NCBI GenBank assembly: GCA_015680685.1
Contig: MNCI01018018.1
Span: forward strand, 16,549 to 62,132
DNA: 45,584 nucleotides
Direction: 5' to 3'
From: Gnetum montanum
Taxonomy: Eukaryota > Streptophyta > Gnetopsida > Gnetales > Gnetaceae
The first letter of the stretch is position 1. Every line of letters starts with the position of its first letter. A program made the position numbers and the translations under genes. Shown one piece after another: positions 43,242 to 45,584 of the stretch. A model generated the notes under the pieces. It searched no databases and was not told the origin of the DNA. It was given only the letters and a program-made list of their open reading frames with translations.

Positions 43242-44160
43242 TTAATTCTTTCTTTGTGTAGTATAGTTAAGTTGTGCACCAGTGATACTTCTACTTGCAT
43301 AGTGGATGTAATAAGGACGCTTCTGGTCATCTAACCATGTAAGTATAGCTCCTAAAGCATATTTGGATGCATCACTCATAATATGAAATGGTTTGGACCA
43401 GTTAGGAGCTTGTAGAATGGGTGTTTCTACTAGCTTTTGTTTCAAAGTTTGGAAAGCTAATTCGTATTGCCTGGTCCACTTAAAAGGTATGTCCTTTTTC
43501 ATTAATTCAACCAATGGTTTGACAACCTTTGAAAAGTTCTAAAGAAATCTCCTATAGTAGCCAGTATGTCTAAGGAATTATCGAATATCTTTGACAATTT
43601 TCAGTTGATAGGTAATTCCTTGGATAATTTTGATTTTCTCAGGGTCTACCTCTATTGTGTGTGAGATTTTGTGCCCTAGTACTATGCCTTCTTGGACCAT
43701 CAAATGGCTTTTTTACTAATTGAGCCTCAAATTGGTTTCTACACATCTTTTTAACACTTACTCTAACTGGTCCAAGGCTTGATCAAAGTTTGCTCCATAA
43801 GTGGAGAAGTTGTCTATAAAGACCTCCACGCCATTGCCTATCTGCTGTTGGAATATGCTTAGAACTAGTCGTTGAAATGTTGCAAGGGCATTGCACAAGC
43901 CAAACGACATCTGTTTGTATGTGAACATTCCCCAAGGATTGGTGAATGTAGTCTTGGCTTGGTCTTCTGAGGTTATTTGTATTTGGTTATATCTACTATA
44001 TCCATCCAGAAAACTGTAATAGTGATGCCCTACGATGGTGTCTAAGACTTGGTTGAAAAATGACAATGGAAAGTGATCTTTGAATGTTGCCATATTTAGT
44101 AGCCTAAAATCTATGCACACCCTCCAATTACCTCCCTTTTTAGGCACAATAACTAAGGGG
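43242..44160 (-). pseudogene. Reverse transcriptase and RNase H of element D
   Basis: RT palm and fingers at 43758-44160: PKKGGNWRVCIDFRLLN, KDHFPLSF, SFLDGYSRYNQI, FGLCNALATFQR, and the catalytic box FIDNF (43830 region) in place of a Tyr/Phe-x-Asp-Asp box, so one metal-binding Asp is changed to Asn. RNase H begins at 43514 with FKWTRQYELAFQTLKQKLVE and MSDASKYALGAIL (catalytic Asp in SDASKYA). The frame is broken between 43514 and 43758. Inactive as it stands; lineage assignment to Athila from the DGYS box. Confidence 0.88.
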
Positions 44161-45240
44161 CTAATCCATTCGCTATCAGCAAATGGGGTATATGAACCTA
44201 GCCTTGAGAAGTTGTTGAATTTCTTCCTTAACTACTTGCTTCAGCTTAGGGTTCAATCGCCTCTAGGATTTTCTTTAAGGCTTCATGAAGGGGTTAGTGT
44301 AACTTCTATGTTGGCATATCCTAGGATCTATTCCAGTTAAGTTAGGATATGATCAAGTGAAGGCTTCCGATCATTTATTTATTACCTTTAACAATTTTTC
44401 CTTATGTTGAGGAGCAAGCTTAGCATTGATAATTACCGATTTTTTCATTTTTAAGGAACATGTATTCCATACCGATGGGCAATGGTTTCAGCTTGAGGGG
44501 CTCCTGCTTAAATTTCTCAAGGATTTCCAACTTCCCCTAGTTGATATTTTCAAGGTTAAGACTTGGAAGTTGGCAGTGGACTTTCTCTAATGTGTCTATG
44601 CTATCGATGTAAGCACATGTCAAACCCTCAGTTGGTTTCATGCATATGAGTGAATTGCTTTCTTGATCAATTGTTAGCCACTGAGTGTCTTCTTGTCGTG
44701 TGGTTGTTGCATATAGGCATTTTTGTATGTTAATCACTTGTGCACATTGATTACATGCAAGCAATGCTAAACTTTGCACAAACCATGACCTCTACACACA
44801 ATTACATCATGTGTCAGTGTATGCGATGCACAGAACTTTCTTCTTCTTGATATTTTCGAATGTATTTTCCTTTGATATTTCTAGGAAAAGATCACAAATT
44901 CCTAGGTGTGCGTCGATGGTGCTTAGCCATGCTCTTCCCATTATGATTGGGAAGTCCCTCTTACTGTTGTTTACCTAAATCACTAGGAACTCAGCTAGGT
45001 ATGACCACCCAAAAATAGTGGTAATAATGTCTTCCACCAATCTCAAAGGGACAATGATGGACTAGTTGGCCAACTCTAGACAGATGTTGCTCTTTTTCAA
45101 TGGAGGCAAGTTCCAGGCCTTGTACATTTCTTGAGAAATCAAGTTGACACTAGAACCTGAATCCAAAAGAGCCCTGCACGACGCATTTTCAATGATTTGT
45201 AAGTATATTAGAGGATTTCCAGGATCAGAGAATTTTTTGG
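44161..45240 (-). pseudogene. Protease and connecting region of element D
   Basis: Aspartic protease with ALLDSGSSVNLIS (45135-45175 region), the DSG active-site triad of retropepsins, then PIMIGRAWLSTI-like flap sequence near 44930. The stretch 44161-44780 links protease and RT and contains LLACNQCAQVINI and SLICMKPTEGLT, with several stops. Position upstream of RT is standard for gypsy pol. Confidence 0.75.
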
Positions 45241-45584
45241 GAAGGTGACCAACTTTGATCTAATCAGTAATGGCATGTGTTAGCATGACCGTATGCGTTG
45301 AGTGCGGTGATTGGGTTGAAGGGGGACCCAAAGTTTTCATTGATATTGAGATGTTTAAGGAATCAGTTGCTTGTGATTGCAAGGGCTTGGTTGGACTATT
45401 GGTTCTAAAGAAAGGTATTTTTTTTCATGTGGTTGTTGGAACCAACAGTAGGTTGAGAGTTAACAACCCCTGTGGCGTTACGTTGCTGCGGTTGGGTAGG
45501 AATTTCACCTTGCATCGTGGGAGTAGGTAGTAGTGGACCTATTGGTGGAAGAGATGTGGCTAGATGAGAAGGATTATATTCTTG
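45241..45584 (-). pseudogene. gag: Probable gag/protease junction of element D
   Basis: Continues the minus-strand element to the window edge. No motif strong enough to confirm gag; the plus ORF at 45270-45530 is judged a shadow. Confidence 0.35.

Larger units (their letters stand above)
38784..45584 (-). mobile_element. Element D: pol-bearing Athila-like LTR retrotransposon, right end beyond window
   Basis: A minus-strand element whose 3' LTR (38784-39655), purine tract and pol lie in the window; gag, primer site and 5' LTR would be to the right. The RT carries SFLDGYSRYNQI, characteristic of the Athila lineage. Unlike A and C it lacks an ORF2 or GATATC-type internal promoter between integrase and the 3' LTR, but shares the non-coding blocks at 40440-40465 and 40886-40919. 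Left flank TCAAC (38779-38783) is half of a target duplication that cannot be checked. Confidence 0.85.

Overview
The window is nuclear DNA from a land plant with a large, transposon-rich genome. The evidence is nested Athila-type Ty3/gypsy elements primed by tRNA-Asp, several non-LTR lineages, a small Ty1/copia element, and one very GC-rich intronless-looking gene of a plant-specific family. I cannot fix the species; the GC-rich gene in AT-rich surroundings would suit a monocot, magnoliid, gymnosperm or lycophyte. No bacterial genes, CRISPR array or organellar block is visible. The two single N bases (2759, 10308) both sit where an LTR is cut off, so the assembly is probably broken or collapsed there.

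Layout. 1-2758: a minus-strand gag region with its 5' LTR, cut on the left by another LTR. 2770-17142: an L1-like LINE. Its 3' part lies on the minus strand and its 5' part (endonuclease) is inverted on the plus strand, as in twin priming. It is split by a complete 10.3-kb Athila-like element (A, 4759-15079, TSD ACTAC), which itself contains a solo LTR (12153-12959) and an LTR fragment (10248-10307). 17143-17325: LTR scrap. 17326-23850: a mostly transposon-free island holding the only convincing host gene, a 447-aa DUF7950-type protein (19291-20634, minus), with a GC-rich, G-box-rich upstream region to about 22460. 23851-25614: a 1.76-kb Ty1/copia derivative that has lost nearly all of pol and carries a piece of a host TM9SF/EMP70 (nonaspanin) gene. 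26300-27700: a decayed LINE of another lineage. 28267-37041: a complete 8.8-kb Athila-like element (C, TSD CCTGT). 37985-38530: an RTE-type LINE tail. 38784-45584: the 3' part of a pol-bearing Athila-like element (D) running off the right edge.

Most unusual: elements A and C have gag but no recognisable pol. Each instead carries a second long ORF (about 900 codons, N-terminal domain plus coiled coil) next to the 3' LTR. In both, this ORF lies about 505-511 bp downstream of its own TATA box, behind an array of GATATC palindromes like the array in front of the TATA box in most LTRs here. The ORF in C is one unbroken frame of 923 codons with over 30 stop codons and no frameshift, a pattern expected of cytosine-methylation decay. 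Element D has protease, RT, RNase H and integrase but neither the second ORF nor the GATATC array, so it represents the class of relative that could have supplied enzymes in trans. Conserved non-coding blocks are shared by A, C and D.
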